DNA of 48,008 nt, taken from the NCBI GenBank assembly GCA_033557835.1, contig JAWQRO010000221.1, forward strand, positions 1 through 48,008. Direction: 5' to 3'. Both the position numbers and the translations under genes were made by a program. Below the pieces are notes generated by a model that ran no database searches, was not told where the DNA came from, and saw only the letters and a program-made list of their open reading frames with translations. The stretch is from Helochares maculicollis. Lineage: Eukaryota; Arthropoda; Insecta; Coleoptera; Hydrophilidae. Positions within the stretch are counted from its first letter, which is position 1. Each line of letters opens with the position of its first letter. Of this stretch, positions 23,129 to 34,868 are shown in pieces.

Positions 23129-23943
23129 CCTGAGAATGAAATTATTATAAGGTTAGGTTTTTACACGAAGCATCCTTGACTTAAAAATCCTTGACATTTG
23201 ACATGTGCAAAAATATAGCGTTCAATCACTTCAATAAAGTTGCCAAATAAACAACGAATCAGATGATTCAGGTGCATATGTTCGGATTGGCGGTTGTTTC
23301 AAATAGCGTAACGTCACTACCGTAACCTTCATTTCTACAAAGGCGTAACGAGTAATTGGCACAAATAATCATTTGGAGCTATATAAACAGTGTTCTCGTA
23401 AATATTTACTAAAGCCATTATGGCCCACGCATTTTCAATTGCTAATAAATGATAATTTTCTTGTCCTTGCCTTTCACAGGGGAACATTACACTCATTAGA
23501 TTGATTCTAAGCAGCAAAATTGGTCTATACATGCCAGGTATTTCAATATAACTTAATAAATAGTTAATACGCATTGATTTTATCAGTTGAAAAAGATGTT
23601 TTTCTTTGGTATGTACAATTTTTGCGTTTGTTACTTGTGGGTATAGACATATCTGCTAGCAGGCTTTTAAGTGTTGCTTAAATTAAGCGGTAGTGGCGGC
23701 TAAGTTCACACCATTAACAGTAAAGAATTGAAACGCGCCAGTATTTGATATTATTGCGTCATATGTCAAGAAAGTTACAACCTCTCTCATCTGAATTCTT
23801 AACCTTAGCAAGGCAGTTTTGTTATAATATATACGTTTCAAGACAGTGCTGTGTGGTTAGAAGACGACAACATCTTAAATAATGATAATCAGAGGTCACA
23901 CACATTATCATTTAAGTGGAAATAGATTACTACGCGATACCAC
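23129..23943. promoter_or_regulatory. Shared divergent promoter region of parvulin and SLC19 transporter
   Basis: The two genes are head-to-head with 815 bp between start codons. A GTAACGTCAC (CRE-like) site lies near 23309-23318, and a TATA-like TATAATATATA lies near 23824, about 120 nt before the transporter ATG. On the minus strand a ..tttcattctcag stretch directly precedes the parvulin ATG and could be an acceptor for a non-coding exon or a start site. Confidence 0.35.
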
Positions 23944-26900
23944 ATGAATGTAAAATGCGATATAAGAGAGTACAAACAGACAGATTTTCGACAAATCGAT
24001 AACAAATCGAAGAAAATGCAAAACTGGCTAAAGATCTCCTTGATACTTAGCGTCTTTGGTTTTTTGAAGGAGATCCGGCCTTCGGAGCCCTTCATCTATG
24101 AGTTTCTGCTTGGACCATGGAGGAACATAACGGATGATCAAATTCAGCAAGATGTGTATCCTGTAGGAACCTACAGCTATTTAGGACAACTTGTGATTGT
24201 GTTTCTTATAACGGACTTGTGCCGGTACAAGCCTTTAATTATTTTACTGGGACTGTCTGGGATCACCGTTTGGGCTATGCTATCATGGACCACTAGCTTA
24301 TTAGAACTTCAAATACTAGAGGTGAGTTTGCTTCTTTCTTATATAATTATTTTAAATATAATTAAAAACTTAGCTCTTTAATATTGTATTCTCATGTCAA
24401 TGTTTAATTTTGTTTTGACTAATTTTTATACTTATCTTCTGTACTGTATGCAGTATAAAACTGCAAATAGAATGCACACGACATATGTAAGAGAAGTCTT
24501 AGGAATAATTTTTATCAATTATAAAATTTTGAATTTTTGCTATAAAATTTATACGATATAAATTTAGGACTCGTAAATTTCTGCAGTAATGCTTTCACCA
24601 CACATATTCCTCATCTCGGTGATATTTTTAAAAGCCAGGTGGCTTCTACAACAGCCACGGGTTTCATAATTATTGATAACCTGGGTCAGCAGTAGGACAT
24701 CGACAATTATCAACACTATTGAGTTATTTTACTTTCTAAATTTACCCTTAGTCTCTATAGAAACTATTTTGGAAAAACACTTTTAGCACCTATGTACTCA
24801 TGCACCTTTGTGGAGGATTTGCAATCATTTGGATGGATGTTTTCATTTGAAAACTTAAAAATAGTATTTCCCACTGCAAAGGGAGGTCAAATAATTTATC
24901 TAATTTTTCAAAACTTATTTACTAACAAGTACAATTATTACCTGAACATAGTGCAATACATAGTTACAATCCTTAATTTTTTGGCTACAATTAAATAATG
25001 GCCCTAATCACTCAAGTATATCGGTCCTATCTGCAATTAAAAGGTGTGCCCATAATAAATTCAGTCCCATTGGGATTATATCATTTGTTTTATAGGTCAA
25101 GTTCATGTCTCTTTGATAAATCTACATTCTGAATGTAAATTTAAAAACAAAGGACACTTAAATCACCTGTATTTAAATCCCTGTTGAATAATACTTCTTT
25201 TTGCAAACCTCTATTATGTAAATTTTTCGTCTGGTCCGTCTTATTAGTTTTATTGTTGCAGTCTCTATGTTTAAATGTGATTTTTCAATGCCACCTCCTT
25301 TGTCTGGTCTAAATTTATTTGGTGGCCTTGACACTGCAAGCCATTCAATATAATACTTGACTGAATTCAATCTTGGTTTGTTATTCCTTAACCCATTCCG
25401 CTTGTTGCCATGTATAAATAGGCTTTAACTAGACAGTAAAATGTATGATTTTAATCTCCTTGATCATTTGTTCAGGACTTGATTTTTCTCAAGCTACACC
25501 TATTTTTTGCTATAGTTCTATTGTGTGTTAATCATGTATTATCTACTTTTATAACTGACTTTACTATTATCACTATCTGTTATATTAGCAATTTGCTAAG
25601 CTGTTTGCTTATAAATTATGAGGAAACTGCTATGTTAACATTTATTATTGTTAACAGTTATTTTACATAAAATTTGTACATCTATTTAGACCAAAGCTTC
25701 TTATCTGCAATATCATTTTTACTCAAACTTTACTATTATGAGCTCTTTCGGTGTTTTCATTTACTTATATAATTACTTTATGACTTTATTTTTATTTTAA
25801 GGCGGCACTAACTCAACGCCTTTGTGTGGCCTTGGTTGTCAGCACTAGAATAGGTTTCGAGACTGGTTGCAAATATTTTTCATGCAAACATTTTTCTGGC
25901 ATTTGATTTGCAAATCTAATTTAAAATTCATAATTTCGCATCTTCTAAACTATTTAAAATACAACAATGGGGCATCGCATATAAGGAGATTTATGGTTAT
26001 GTAATAATAATAATAGTGGCAGCTTCAAAACAAAATGCTTAATTTAATGTTCTAACATTTTATAAGCAGACTTATTTTGCCTAACTGGTTTGGTTCAATC
26101 ACATTTAAATATTTTGGGTAGAAAAAAACAGAGGATTTTCTTATCTCATTTGAAATCATATTGACTTTAAAGATATTGAATGAATGATAAAGCATATTTC
26201 TTACTCCATATGTTTAAATGCACTGGCTAATAAATGTGTCATCCTTTGAACTTTCTATCAATAAAACTTGTAGCCAATTATCCATTATTTAGAACAATTA
26301 AAATACATTTATTTGGTGGTACTATGTTACTCCATATAATTTTTGACATAAAATGATATTTTAGAAATATTACTTTTTTTAGTTTTTTTCTTACAACCAT
26401 AATCAATCAGTATTTTTTAAAATGAAATAATTATTTTGGAGAAATATTTTTTTATTTTCGAAAACTCTTGTAAATAAAGTCATGTATTCAGTAGACTAAT
26501 ATATTCTGGTGCATTAAAAATATTGTGTTAATATGTATACTATAAGTTTTGTAGGTTGCAGACAAGACAATCACAGGCAACTACCTGATATTTTGCTGAT
26601 ATAACATTCTTTTGCTTCCATGTTACTTTATGCATTTTAGTTACTTCATGTCATATCAGCACTATTCATTTGTATTATGTGGCAATCAGCAAAATTATAC
26701 TGCATATCTTCTTTCAATATTTTCTTCAGAATAAATTGGAAATATTGATGACAGCATTTAGGCAAGAAAATTTCTTAAGAGTCAAACATGATCCTTAATT
26801 CACGCCAAGTAATTTATTGCACACTTTGAAATAAGTATGCGAAGCTGTTCTTCTTATATAATCACAAAGCCATTAACTCCACTTCCACTAGGAATTCATA

Positions 26901-29244
26901 GTAGTAAAAACATCTGGGATTGAAGGCTGCAAATGTGTAGAATAAATTAAGCAATTTATTCTGCCAACTGGCATTATATGCATGGATTAATTTTAAATTA
27001 GATTGTATCATTTGTGTTAGAATATATATTGTCTGAATTTGGTTATATTAGCTGCGGTTATATCATGTGGTTATATTAAATCATTATCGTGTTACGAAGT
27101 TTGTATAGATTAAATTGATATACCAATTCTGTATGTGACGATAAATCATTTCCACAACAAAGTAACAAGGATCATTAAATGTTTAGGGAGGTCGTAATAA
27201 ATAACGTTGAAAAATCAATAGCTAGGGAAAACCTTATAGTTTGAACTAAATATTTCATAAATTACTCATAAATCCAAAAGTAATTTCACATCAGAATATA
27301 ATGAATATTTAAAAGCAGTCTATATATCATTACATATTTAATGAAGAGTGAGAATTAATTGACTAGTTTAAAAAAAAAACTCACCCTTAAAAACATGGTT
27401 TCCATAAATAATTTAATCATTTCATGGCATAGAGTTTTATACACTAAAACAAAGGATATGAAATATTCTCATAGATACACATTTAGTTAAATAATTTGCT
27501 ATATTGATTAATTGAAAATTGAATACAAATGTTTTGTTTAAAGTTCAAGGATGAACTAAATATTTCAATTACATACGTTAACTATATATTTCTTTAGTTT
27601 TTGGTTATTTTGCATTTTATTTTTGCTACCATTGTTTCAATAAATGCAGAATTGTATTGTTACAGATTTCTTATTAAGTCATAGCAATGCTACTGATGCT
27701 CACAGCTGTGTATAATGAATATATATTACTTGTGGAGAAATTTGACATTATAATAATATCTATAAAATATTTTAAAAATGCTCATTTAAATTTAATACTA
27801 CATAATACTAAAAACTTCTCAGACACTTGCTAAGTAAACTTTAAAAATAGAATTTTTTCTAAATTTAGGTTGAATTTATTATGATAAATATTAAAAACCC
27901 AAGAAGTCTGGTTTGGAAATAAAAATGACCATGAATGCTTTTTTAATTTTAGGTTTTCTATGGAACCTTTATGGCTACCGAAGTAGCATATTATACCTAC
28001 ATATACGCAAAAGTTCCTACAGAATTTTATCAGCAAGTGACTTCCCATACAAGAGCAGCTATTCTAGCAGGAAGAGCAATCTCAGGAATTATAGCACAAA
28101 TTTTTATTTCGTTCAACATTATGGACTATAAACAATTGAATTACATTTCATTTGGTGGTAAGTGACTTGTCATATTTGCTAATTTATTTGCTGTGACACA
28201 TGTCATCAACGTTATCTCTTAATTTTCTATGTATCACAATTGCATTGTACCATATTGATAAGAATTCTTAAGTGATAATTTGCCTTTTCTGTGATAAAAA
28301 TCATTGAGACCTGATTAAAATATGATCCTACATAATCAACTCCAGTAAGTACACTAGTCCTTTAAATGTTCTCCTTAATCGTTACTGAATTATTGATGTT
28401 GATATTAAATGTATAGAATTTTGATATTGAAAACAAATAAATGCTATATTTTTGTAAACTGGATGAATCATTGGTAACTTTTTCAGCTTTAATCCTTGCA
28501 ACAATTTGGAGTGTATTCCTACCTTCAGTTGAAAGGAGCATTTATTTCCATCAGGATCGTCAAGATCGACAAATTTTAATGGCCAATAAGTACAAGGACG
28601 CTTTTTCATTAATGAAGAAACACTTCTTAGAGTATGCAACGAATAAATATGTGATAAAATGGTCAATCTGGTGGTCGTTGGCGACTTGCGGGTTCATACA
28701 GGTTCAAACGTATATGCAGCCCTTGTGGGCTAAAATAGGTTCATCGGCAAACCAAAACATTTACAATGGTGCAGTTGAAGCGGCCTTAACTATTCTAGGA
28801 TTCTTAGGCACCCTCCTTGCAGGATTCTTAAAAGCTGATTGGAAACAAAAAGGAGAATTGGTTTTATCAATTTGCTCAATTCTCTGCGGTGCCATTTTAA
28901 TAATAAGTTCTCAAGCTGAGTACACTTGGATTAGCTATATATGCTATGTTGCGTTCGGTGGTATATACCACTTCATGATTACGATAGCTAGCTCAGAAAT
29001 CGCTAAATATATTTCTGAAGACAGCTATGGCCTTGTGTTTGGTTTCAACACATTATTGGCTTTATTATTCCAGTCACTTTTAACTTTAACTTTCGTAACC
29101 GGTGATTTATTATTTGCGTTTAATCCAAGAGAGCAGTATTTAACATATGGTATCTATCATTTTGTGATTGCATCTATATTCATTATAATCGGGCTGATCA
29201 GTTGGATCAAAAGCAATAAAGATATTAAAAAGACATACACATGA
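23944..29244 (+). CDS. SLC19-family thiamine/folate-type transporter, isoform A
   Basis: Exons 23944-24321, 27953-28157 and 28487-29244 join in phase (0, then 1) to 446 residues. Exon 1 holds the family signature RPSEPF followed by a GTYSYLGQL membrane helix and CRYKPL. Exon 2 starts VFYGTFMATEVAYYTYIY, the segment conserved in human SLC19A2/A3, and continues FYQQVTSHTRAA. Exon 3 encodes the C-terminal half: a short cytosolic loop, KWSIWWSLATCGFIQVQTY, IYNGAVEA, and the remaining helices to the end. SLC19 proteins are major-facilitator transporters for thiamine or reduced folate in the plasma membrane. The AYY and WWxxATxGxxQV motifs fit the thiamine branch slightly better, but the substrate is inferred. 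The gene is intact. A second terminal exon downstream can replace exon 3. Confidence 0.92.
24322..27952 (+). other. Transporter intron 1
   Basis: A 3.6-kb intron (GTGAGT..TTTTAG). It contains AT-rich sequence and short open frames without recognisable protein (for example at 24792-24998 and 25173-25370). Three copies of GGTTATAT lie at 27041, 27056 and 27069. No mobile element could be bounded. Confidence 0.5.
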
Positions 29245-29260
29245 GCCTGTTTTTTTTATA

Positions 29261-29825
29261 CAGTAGAACTTCGATTTACTTGAGGTTTAATCATCGGTAG
29301 TTATTAGTTTTATTTTCCCTTTCTAGGGTAAATTTTGCAGTTTTTATGCAACCCACATTTTTAATCCTAAGTACAAAGAACTTTTTAATTATTCAATTGA
29401 CTTGATTTGCAAGTTGTTACTTCATTGATACACAGCTTAGAGTGTTTATGTATGTATTTTTGTACATTGCATGATTTTTCTTTCTGAATCATTTATTTTT
29501 AAATAATGTAATTAAGTCATTAACACTTTATTATTATTATAAATAGAAATGATTCATAGAAATTTCTAAAACTGTGGATGATTGATTTTTTTCTGTGTTT
29601 GGTATGAATACCTAATTTACAATAGTTTGTAGATAATCAAGGGAAATAAAACCGATAACTCTATGACTAATTGAATATACACATACATAAACTTATTTAT
29701 AAAATATTTAAACAATTAGAAATTAATATTTTTAAAAAATGTTTTTTTGATCTTCAAAAAGTCTATTAATGTATATATAATATGTTTTTTTTTAGTTGTA
29801 TCCCCTAAAATTCGAGATTCTACTG
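29261..29825. mobile_element. Pogo-type MITE (565 bp) just after the isoform A stop codon
   Basis: The left end CAGTAGAACTTCGATTTACT and the right end, read inward as CAGTAGAATCTCGAATTTTA, are imperfect inverted repeats of the pogo/Tigger kind (CAGTNGAACCTCGAT..). TA precedes the left end; the right flank is TG, a likely decayed TA. There is no coding capacity. The element starts 16 nt after the TGA of terminal exon A and contains AATAAA at 29645-29650. Confidence 0.55.
29645..29650 (+). terminator. Likely polyadenylation signal for transporter isoform A
   Basis: First clear AATAAA after the isoform A stop codon, about 400 nt downstream. It lies within the pogo-type MITE. Confidence 0.4.
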
Positions 29826-30459
29826 TGCTACATAATTGCTCACATACTTTTAGAAAAGGAGGGCGTACAAATAATGCATATTTCCCAAAATAGTATTTAT
29901 TTTAAATGCTATATTATCTAGTCGCATTTTTTTAAATTGTCAGTATTTTTCCTTGTTGTTTAAATGTATTAATTAATCATTAGAAGTATCAGCAAGATAA
30001 AATATGGCTTCAACCAAACGATAATTGTTTTTTTCATCATATAACTCCATAGGTTCAGATAGTACCTGTGGCTTGTTTTATTTTTACAAAATGACTAATC
30101 TAGATAATGCTGATAAATATTTTTGCAAGTTGCATCAACTAACCTATTTTTTTCGTCTAGTTAGTATTAGGAGTTTATCTATTACCTCAGATTTAAATTA
30201 TGTTGAGAGACTATTTGTGTATCTGTACCAGATAACTGATGAACAAGTCAAGTCCTTCTCTTGTCAGAACATCAAATTATAAAAAAAATTAAAGGAGTAG
30301 TTTGATTAATAAAAAAACCAATCTGACACATTTTTAGGATTACCTCCTTGTTGGTACTTTTAGTGTTAAATAAATTATATGTTTGTCAGACAATCAACAT
30401 TTGATAATCTAGTTTTATCAATCAGTTTTTATTATTTTGATTGTTAGCTCTTGTAGATG

Positions 30460-30790
30460 CAGTTAATCCTCGATATAACAGACAAATGTAGGCGTGGGAG
30501 GTTTCATTACAGCCAAACATCTTTTATATAAAAATAAGTTTTTAATGAGTTTCCCAAAATTTACCCAAGAGCTGTATTTTTCATCTTGTTCCTAGTACAG
30601 CATTTTTGGCAAAAGTTAACGTACATTAGCTGTGATTTTAATATATCAAACAAATAATACATTAAACCTTGGTTTATTTCTTGTTAAAATAGAATCAAAG
30701 CTATATGAGCGATATATTTTTGCCAGATAAATCAGATAATCTATCATATCTAGATCTGTTATATCAGGCTTTTTTGTAATTGGATGTCTG
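30460..30790. mobile_element. Possible second pogo-like MITE remnant
   Basis: The left side reads CAGTTAATCCTCGATATAACAG, close to Tigger-type ends. From the right, an inverted copy includes GCCTGATATAACAGA, offset by extra bases from a terminal CAGACATCC. No TA duplication is seen. Weak. Confidence 0.25.
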
Positions 30791-30974
30791 GTACATCTAA
30801 ATATATCATTAATTATTGTATAATTTTGTTTGTAATATGTTATCGTTACATTTTAAAAACGTTTATATCTTCAACACTAATCAGTTGTTATAACAGAGTA
30901 TTTTAACATTCAATGAGCGCATTGTGATATTAAAAAAGTAAATGTTTTAATTACTGAATTTTCTGTTTTTATAG

Positions 30975-31750
30975 CTCAAATAATGGCAACTATTTGGAGT
31001 ATTTTTTTACCAAATGTTAGAACAAGTATATATTTTCACCGACACCAGTTAGAAAACGAGCAAGTGGTTCACACAAATTCTTTTAAAGAAGCATTTTTGC
31101 TGATGAAGACGCACTTTTTAGAGTATGCAACTAATATATACGTTTTAAAATGGTCAATTTGGTGGTCCTTGGCTACTTGTGGTTTCATTCAAGTTCAAAC
31201 ATACGTCCAACCTTTGTGGACAGAAATTACAGGTTATAATCAGCAAGAGATTTTTAACGGAGTGGTTCAGTCGGGTTTAACTGTACTAGGTTTTACTGGA
31301 GCATTGGTTGCAGGTGTTTTGAATGCCGATTGGAAATTAAAAGGAGAATTGGCTTTATCATTCTGTTCGATTATTTCTGGAACTCTTTTGATCGTTTGCT
31401 CTCAAGCAACAACAGTTTGGGTCAGTTATGTAACATACCTTGTTTTTGGAGGGTTATACCACTTTATGGTAACTATTGCTAGTTCAGAGGTGGCTAAAGG
31501 AATTTCAGACGACAGCTATGGTCTTGTATTTGGCATCAACACATTTATCGCTCTAGTTTGCCATTTGTTTTTGATTTTGTGTTTTGTAACCGGAGATATT
31601 TTATATGCATTAGACCCTAGGAAGCAATATGTAGCTTATGGCATCTATCAGTTTGTTATTGCATCAATAATTGTTTGCATAGGGTTGATTATATGGGCTA
31701 GGACTAAATATATTCGACATGCTTCTAGTACTGTGCTAGATATAAAATGA
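30975..31750 (+). CDS. Alternative terminal exon B of the SLC19 transporter (isoform B C-terminal half)
   Basis: After a ctgtttttatag acceptor, this exon is open in the same phase as terminal exon A, so exons 1 and 2 (23944-24321, 27953-28157) splice onto it in frame, giving 452 residues. It begins AQIMATIWSIFLPNVRTSIY and contains KWSIWWSLATCGFIQVQTY, identical to exon A, then diverges moderately (FNGVVQSGLTVLGFTGALVAG versus YNGAVEAALTILGFLGTLLAG). It ends in its own tail, RHASSTVLDIK. No copy of the exon 1 or exon 2 sequence lies between exon A and exon B, so it is best read as a duplicated, mutually exclusive 3' exon, not a separate gene. The ATG inside the exon would give only half a transporter. 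AATAAA lies at 32360. Confidence 0.85.
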
Positions 31751-32889
31751 AGTATATTCAGGAGCACAAAGTTTTGAGCCATTTGTGATGTTCTATACAA
31801 ACTTTTTTTTTACATCTGTGAATATATTTTTTATTGTTTAAGGTAAATATTAACATATTTTGATTATTTATCACAATGCTGTTAGAGCAACTTTGACACA
31901 ACAGTAAGAAAGGAACATTTTATTTATTTGTTCATACTAAATACTTGATTGGATTTGTAGTAGAATACTAAAATTTTATATCAACATTTTGATATTTTTC
32001 CTTATTGTTTTATTTGAGGTAAATACAGAGTGTGCTGCAACTGCTACATACAATATTAGTTGATGTTTTCGATTTCTAGATATTGTAAGATGTAGTGCAT
32101 GCACACCCAGTGATAAGTGGCATGAATGATGTGGCCGTTAAACACCACTGGCTTTAATTAATAGTACATGTGAGTGAAAAAAGAAACAGTAATACTGCCG
32201 AACAATCATTTTATTTTGAAACTTTTTCTAATTAATGAAACAAACATTTGTTTCAAGAGACAAATTGTGCTTACTGTGATTTATGTAATTCTTTTTAGAT
32301 AGTATTTACACTTAAATATAGTACATTTACTTTTAATACCTTGTTGTAAATTTATACACAATAAAATGTTTCATTATATATTTTTTCCTTGTGATTTTTT
32401 TATTGTCAATTACACATCACTGAATCCTTTACTCAACAAATTGTTAAACCATTATTGCCGTGCTTGTTTATATGGCCAGGGCTACATTTTCCGATGTTTA
32501 TTATTGTGACTCGCACTTATATATATTTTTTGTTGATTATTTCTAGGAATATAAAATTATTCTATTTAATTATTCTGCAATTAACCATCAAATTTAACAT
32601 GCGTGTTTTTGTTGACTTTGACTTAGCGCCATATTTGGATATCATCTTAATAAAATCCTTATTTAAATCAAATCATAATTGTTACTATTAGCCGCCGAAA
32701 GATTATTTTTTGCTGTTAACTTTTTTGCAAATTTCCTAACGTTAAATTTTTTATTCAACGTACTCATATTGTAATGTGCACTAGGGTTCATGTTAAATGC
32801 ACAAAAAATTGTTTTTTTATTTTTGTCTATAATCTGTTTTATTTAGCCTAATATTTCCTACTTAATTTAGTTCCACATCTATCTGTTAC
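31751..32889. other. 3' UTR of isoform B and intergenic DNA
   Basis: AATAAA at 32360-32365 is the likely 3' end signal for isoform B, about 610 nt after the stop. It is followed by a T-rich, GTGATTTTTT-like stretch. I see nothing else up to the TATA box at 32890. Confidence 0.45.
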
Positions 32890-32896
32890 TATAAAA
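32890..32896 (+). promoter_or_regulatory. TATA box of an unrecognised small gene
   Basis: TATAAAA with a predicted start near 32920, followed by about 160 nt of 5' UTR with moderate GC content before the ATG at 33084. Confidence 0.45.
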
Positions 32897-33083
32897 CGCA
32901 CTCTCTGTTGTGCGCTACTGAACTGTCGCATAGATTCAAACTGTCATTCTTTAGAACTATCGTCCGAATTCTGTATTTAAACGGAAACCGTCTTTAGCAA
33001 GGCCTGTGTTAATATATATCATATTGCAGCAAGCTCTAGATGTATCTATTCCATTATATTTGTAAATCTATTCAAAGTTTCGC

Positions 33084-33530
33084 ATGGAGTGGGGGTCACC
33101 AACTAGGCATTTAAAGAAAAAATACGTCTTTAAAAGAAAAATTCTATTTTTAATTTTAAGAGGTATAAAGTTGAAAGATAGAGATTTGTTGCCGAATGAA
33201 GACATCGATTACTTTAAAGATACTTTTATTGAAGCACTTGATTCTATTGAGATTCCAGTTAAAGCTTCTGTAAAAGACGATGTCGATAATTTTATCTATA
33301 ACATTAATGTAAGTTTCGTTGGGAATCTTTGGTAGTTCGGCCATCGGCCCTGTTTATTCTAAGCCTCATGCATCTACATTACCTCTAGTAACCATATTCT
33401 TTCAAGAAATGGGACTGAGCCTCTGATAGGGAACTCTTTAATTTCTCTTACGTTCTTCTGTTTACCGCACTTTCAGCATAAGGGAGTTGTCAGTTCCATG
33501 GTGTGTAAATATTTCCCTAAAATAATGTGA
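33084..33530 (+). CDS. Unrecognised small protein gene, probably 2 exons
   Basis: I do not recognise this protein. Exon 1 (33084-33308) starts at GCATGG, encodes a basic N-terminus (HLKKKYVFKRK) with a short hydrophobic run, then an acidic amphipathic segment (DLLPNEDIDYFKDTFIEALD, VKASVKDDVDNFIYNIN), and ends AAT|gtaagt in phase 0. A good acceptor (ctgtttaccgcactttcag) at 33476 opens 17 further codons (HKGVVSSMVCKYFPKIM) to a TGA at 33530, giving 92 residues. The TATA box upstream, the Kozak-like start and the donor support a real gene. The second exon is less sure, and others could follow before the AATAAA pair at 34824 and 34831. No signal peptide is obvious. Confidence 0.4.
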
Positions 33531-34823
33531 CCCATAGCAATTCTGAGCTATGGTCTCTTCAATTTAAGCAGTTTTTTTTACACATATCCCCAAATGGTTT
33601 AGAGTTTAGGGAAGTGTTAATATTGGTTTCAGTATGGTAAGAACATTTTTTGAGTGTCAAGTATAAATTGTTTTATTAGTTTTTACGTAAAATAATTGTA
33701 ATATGTAATAATTGTAGTTGAGATATATTAATTAAAATTTATTAAATACATATAAAAATGTAAAAAATAATACTCTAAGGGCCAAGAGTGCTTATATGAT
33801 CACAGCTTGTAACTGTAAAATTTTTGTCACATTTGCTTTAAATAGATCGTAATAAATAACTTTGTCAAAATTAAAATATATTAAAAACTACTGTATTTAA
33901 CGGCTTAAGCTAGATAATTGTGTTAAGGCAAACTTTTTTCGTCCATATAGTGTCTTGCTTTGGCTAACCTGAAGGGTTAATCACGACGAAGTTCAAAATG
34001 TTTTAAGTCAACGAGCCTGACTCTTTATATTTAATAAAAATTCTGCTTATAATAAATTTGTTTGCATGTAATCCCAAAAGGAACAGTTTATTACATTGAT
34101 TTTGAATAATTATTTTAAAAATTATTTATATGCGCATAGAAAACTAAAACTAAAAACATTAGCTCGATGCGAGTATTACTATAGAAGCATAAATTTGTGA
34201 AGCTCGCCAATACATTTTACTAGTGAAGAGTTTAAAATGTGAACTCTTACAGGAAATTATTATTATAGTTGTTCGAAATAGTTCTATAATTTAACTTTTG
34301 ATTCCATCCGCAATCTTTTTAGCAGGATGGTAGCTTTCTGTGTTATATATATTTGAATAGCTCCCCGACACTTATAGATGGCGCTGACTACTTCATAGCG
34401 TCATAAATGGTTTCAATCTCGAGTCTCTGAAGTTAAGATTAGCGGTTGAATTGCTGAGTAGCGAAATTTCGTTGATACTTCGATTTTGTTAAAACTTACC
34501 TTGCAATTTAGTGAATTTCATTTTTGCTGAGCCATTAATTCAACTGTTTATTTGCAATGCAATTTCTTGCTTAAATGTCCGAATTAAATTATGGTGGTTA
34601 GTTCCTCCAAATTATTTTAAGCAAGCTCTTTGAAGAATGTTTATTATTTTGCAGTATTGAATCGTTATATTTAATTAATTAATTTTTATTTTAATTGGTA
34701 TATTTATTATTTAGACCCATTTTAATAAAAAAAGGCGATTGAATCAACCAGGGACTTTCGTTACGAATACTCTATTGAAGGGAAACATTTCTTTGAACAA
34801 AATGATTAATTTCTTTTTTAAAC
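33531..34823. other. Downstream region of the small gene, no firm coding
   Basis: Contains a TAGATGGCGC CTCF-like core at 34375-34384. On the minus strand an ATGAAATTCACTAAATTGCAAG precedes a good GTAAGT donor at about 34500, too short to call as an exon. AATAAA at 34824 and 34831 (plus strand) may end the small gene. Confidence 0.35.
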
Positions 34824-34868
34824 AATAAACAATAAAACAACAACATAAAGATCGGAAATAATTTTATT
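34824..34868. terminator. Convergent polyadenylation signals
   Basis: Two plus-strand AATAAA (34824-34829, 34831-34836) face one minus-strand AATAAA (34863-34868). The first two would end the small plus-strand gene. The last would end the LRR gene after a 3' UTR of about 1.7 kb. Confidence 0.4.

Noticed and set aside
30983..31750. Exon B as a separate short transporter gene starting at its internal ATG
   Set aside because: It would lack the whole N-terminal half of the SLC19 fold, and a good in-phase acceptor lies just upstream of the ATG.
34494..34520. Minus-strand ATG of seven codons followed by a GTAAGT donor
   Set aside because: Too short, with no partner exon found. Kept only as a note in the region entry.
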